Translations under genes and position numbers: made by a program | Source: JBBECF01 sp040881945 | GTDB taxonomy: Bacteria; Pseudomonadota; Alphaproteobacteria; Dongiales; Dongiaceae | DNA: 20,021 bases | Reading direction: 5' to 3' | NCBI GenBank assembly: GCA_040881945.1 | Contig: JBBECF010000132.1 | Span: 1 to 20,021, forward strand | In this document: piece by piece, positions 20,012 through 20,021 of the stretch | How positions within the stretch are numbered: the first letter of the stretch is position 1 | How the letters are laid out: every line of letters starts with the position of its first letter | Notes under the pieces: model-generated | Databases searched by the model: none | The model's input: only the letters and a program-made list of their open reading frames with translations | What the model was told of the DNA's origin: nothing

Positions 20012-20021
20012 GGTGTATTCC

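Larger units (their letters stand above)
15116..20021. mobile_element. Integrated element (degraded prophage or genomic island), left end; right end outside the window
   Basis: The tRNA-Glu fragment at 15116-15161 is followed by an integrase, an unknown gene, an excisionase/AlpA-like gene, decayed phage-like DNA and a truncated terminase small subunit. Codon and base use become less GC-biased toward the right, especially after 18800. No second copy of the tRNA fragment is present up to 20021, so the element continues beyond the window. Confidence 0.75.

Noticed and set aside
1..20021. CRISPR array or insertion sequence
   Set aside because: No regularly spaced direct repeats and no transposase frames or terminal inverted repeats were seen; the only mobile-element signals are integrase and phage type.

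Overview
The window is GC-rich DNA with tightly packed, often overlapping genes. Protein types (CuA-type terminal reductase with SCO and heme O synthase, class I cytochrome c, NnrS, FNR/NNR-type sites) and a tRNA-Glu remnant of alphaproteobacterial type suggest a respiratory alphaproteobacterium, possibly Rhodospirillales-like. That assignment is inference from gene content and sequence style, not a database match.

Left part (1-5504). The start of msrA runs off the left edge on the minus strand. A plus-strand operon follows: a TetR repressor with a palindromic operator over its own promoter, a periplasmic adaptor, an FtsX/DevC-type ABC permease, its ATPase, and an exported DUF6448-like protein. 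The first three junctions overlap by 4 bp or leave 4 bp. A strong hairpin separates this operon from a convergent bacteriohemerythrin gene and a small unrecognised gene with a basic tail.

Centre (5633-14264). A minus-strand gene set encodes, in transcription order, a 64-aa membrane protein, a 63-aa membrane protein, a CuA subunit II, a heme-copper subunit I, a heme O synthase-like prenyltransferase, a SCO copper chaperone, a cytochrome b/two-[4Fe-4S]/MvhD-like fusion protein and a 167-aa anchored protein. On the plus strand, diverging from it, lie a cytochrome c and NnrS. Two perfect TTGAT-N4-ATCAA (FNR/Dnr/NnrR) boxes sit in the control regions. Subunit I keeps all six metal-ligand histidines but has Gln where oxygen reductases of the A and B families carry the cross-linked Tyr, and it lacks the C-family Tyr as well. 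With NnrS and the FNR-type boxes this points to a CuA-containing nitric oxide reductase rather than an oxidase. The cytochrome b-ferredoxin-MvhD fusion would be a dedicated electron-transfer partner. This is the best candidate for a little-described system here.

Right part (14265-20021). A complete ParDE toxin-antitoxin operon with its own operator palindrome is followed by a fragment of a HigB/Gp49-like toxin and then a mutated 3' piece of tRNA-Glu(CTC). This piece marks the left end of an integrated element: tyrosine recombinase, an unknown 215-aa protein, an AlpA/excisionase-like HTH protein, about 800 bp of decayed phage-like DNA (possible HNH remnant), a truncated terminase small subunit on the minus strand, and a 382-aa membrane protein of unknown function. 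The right end of the element is not in the window.
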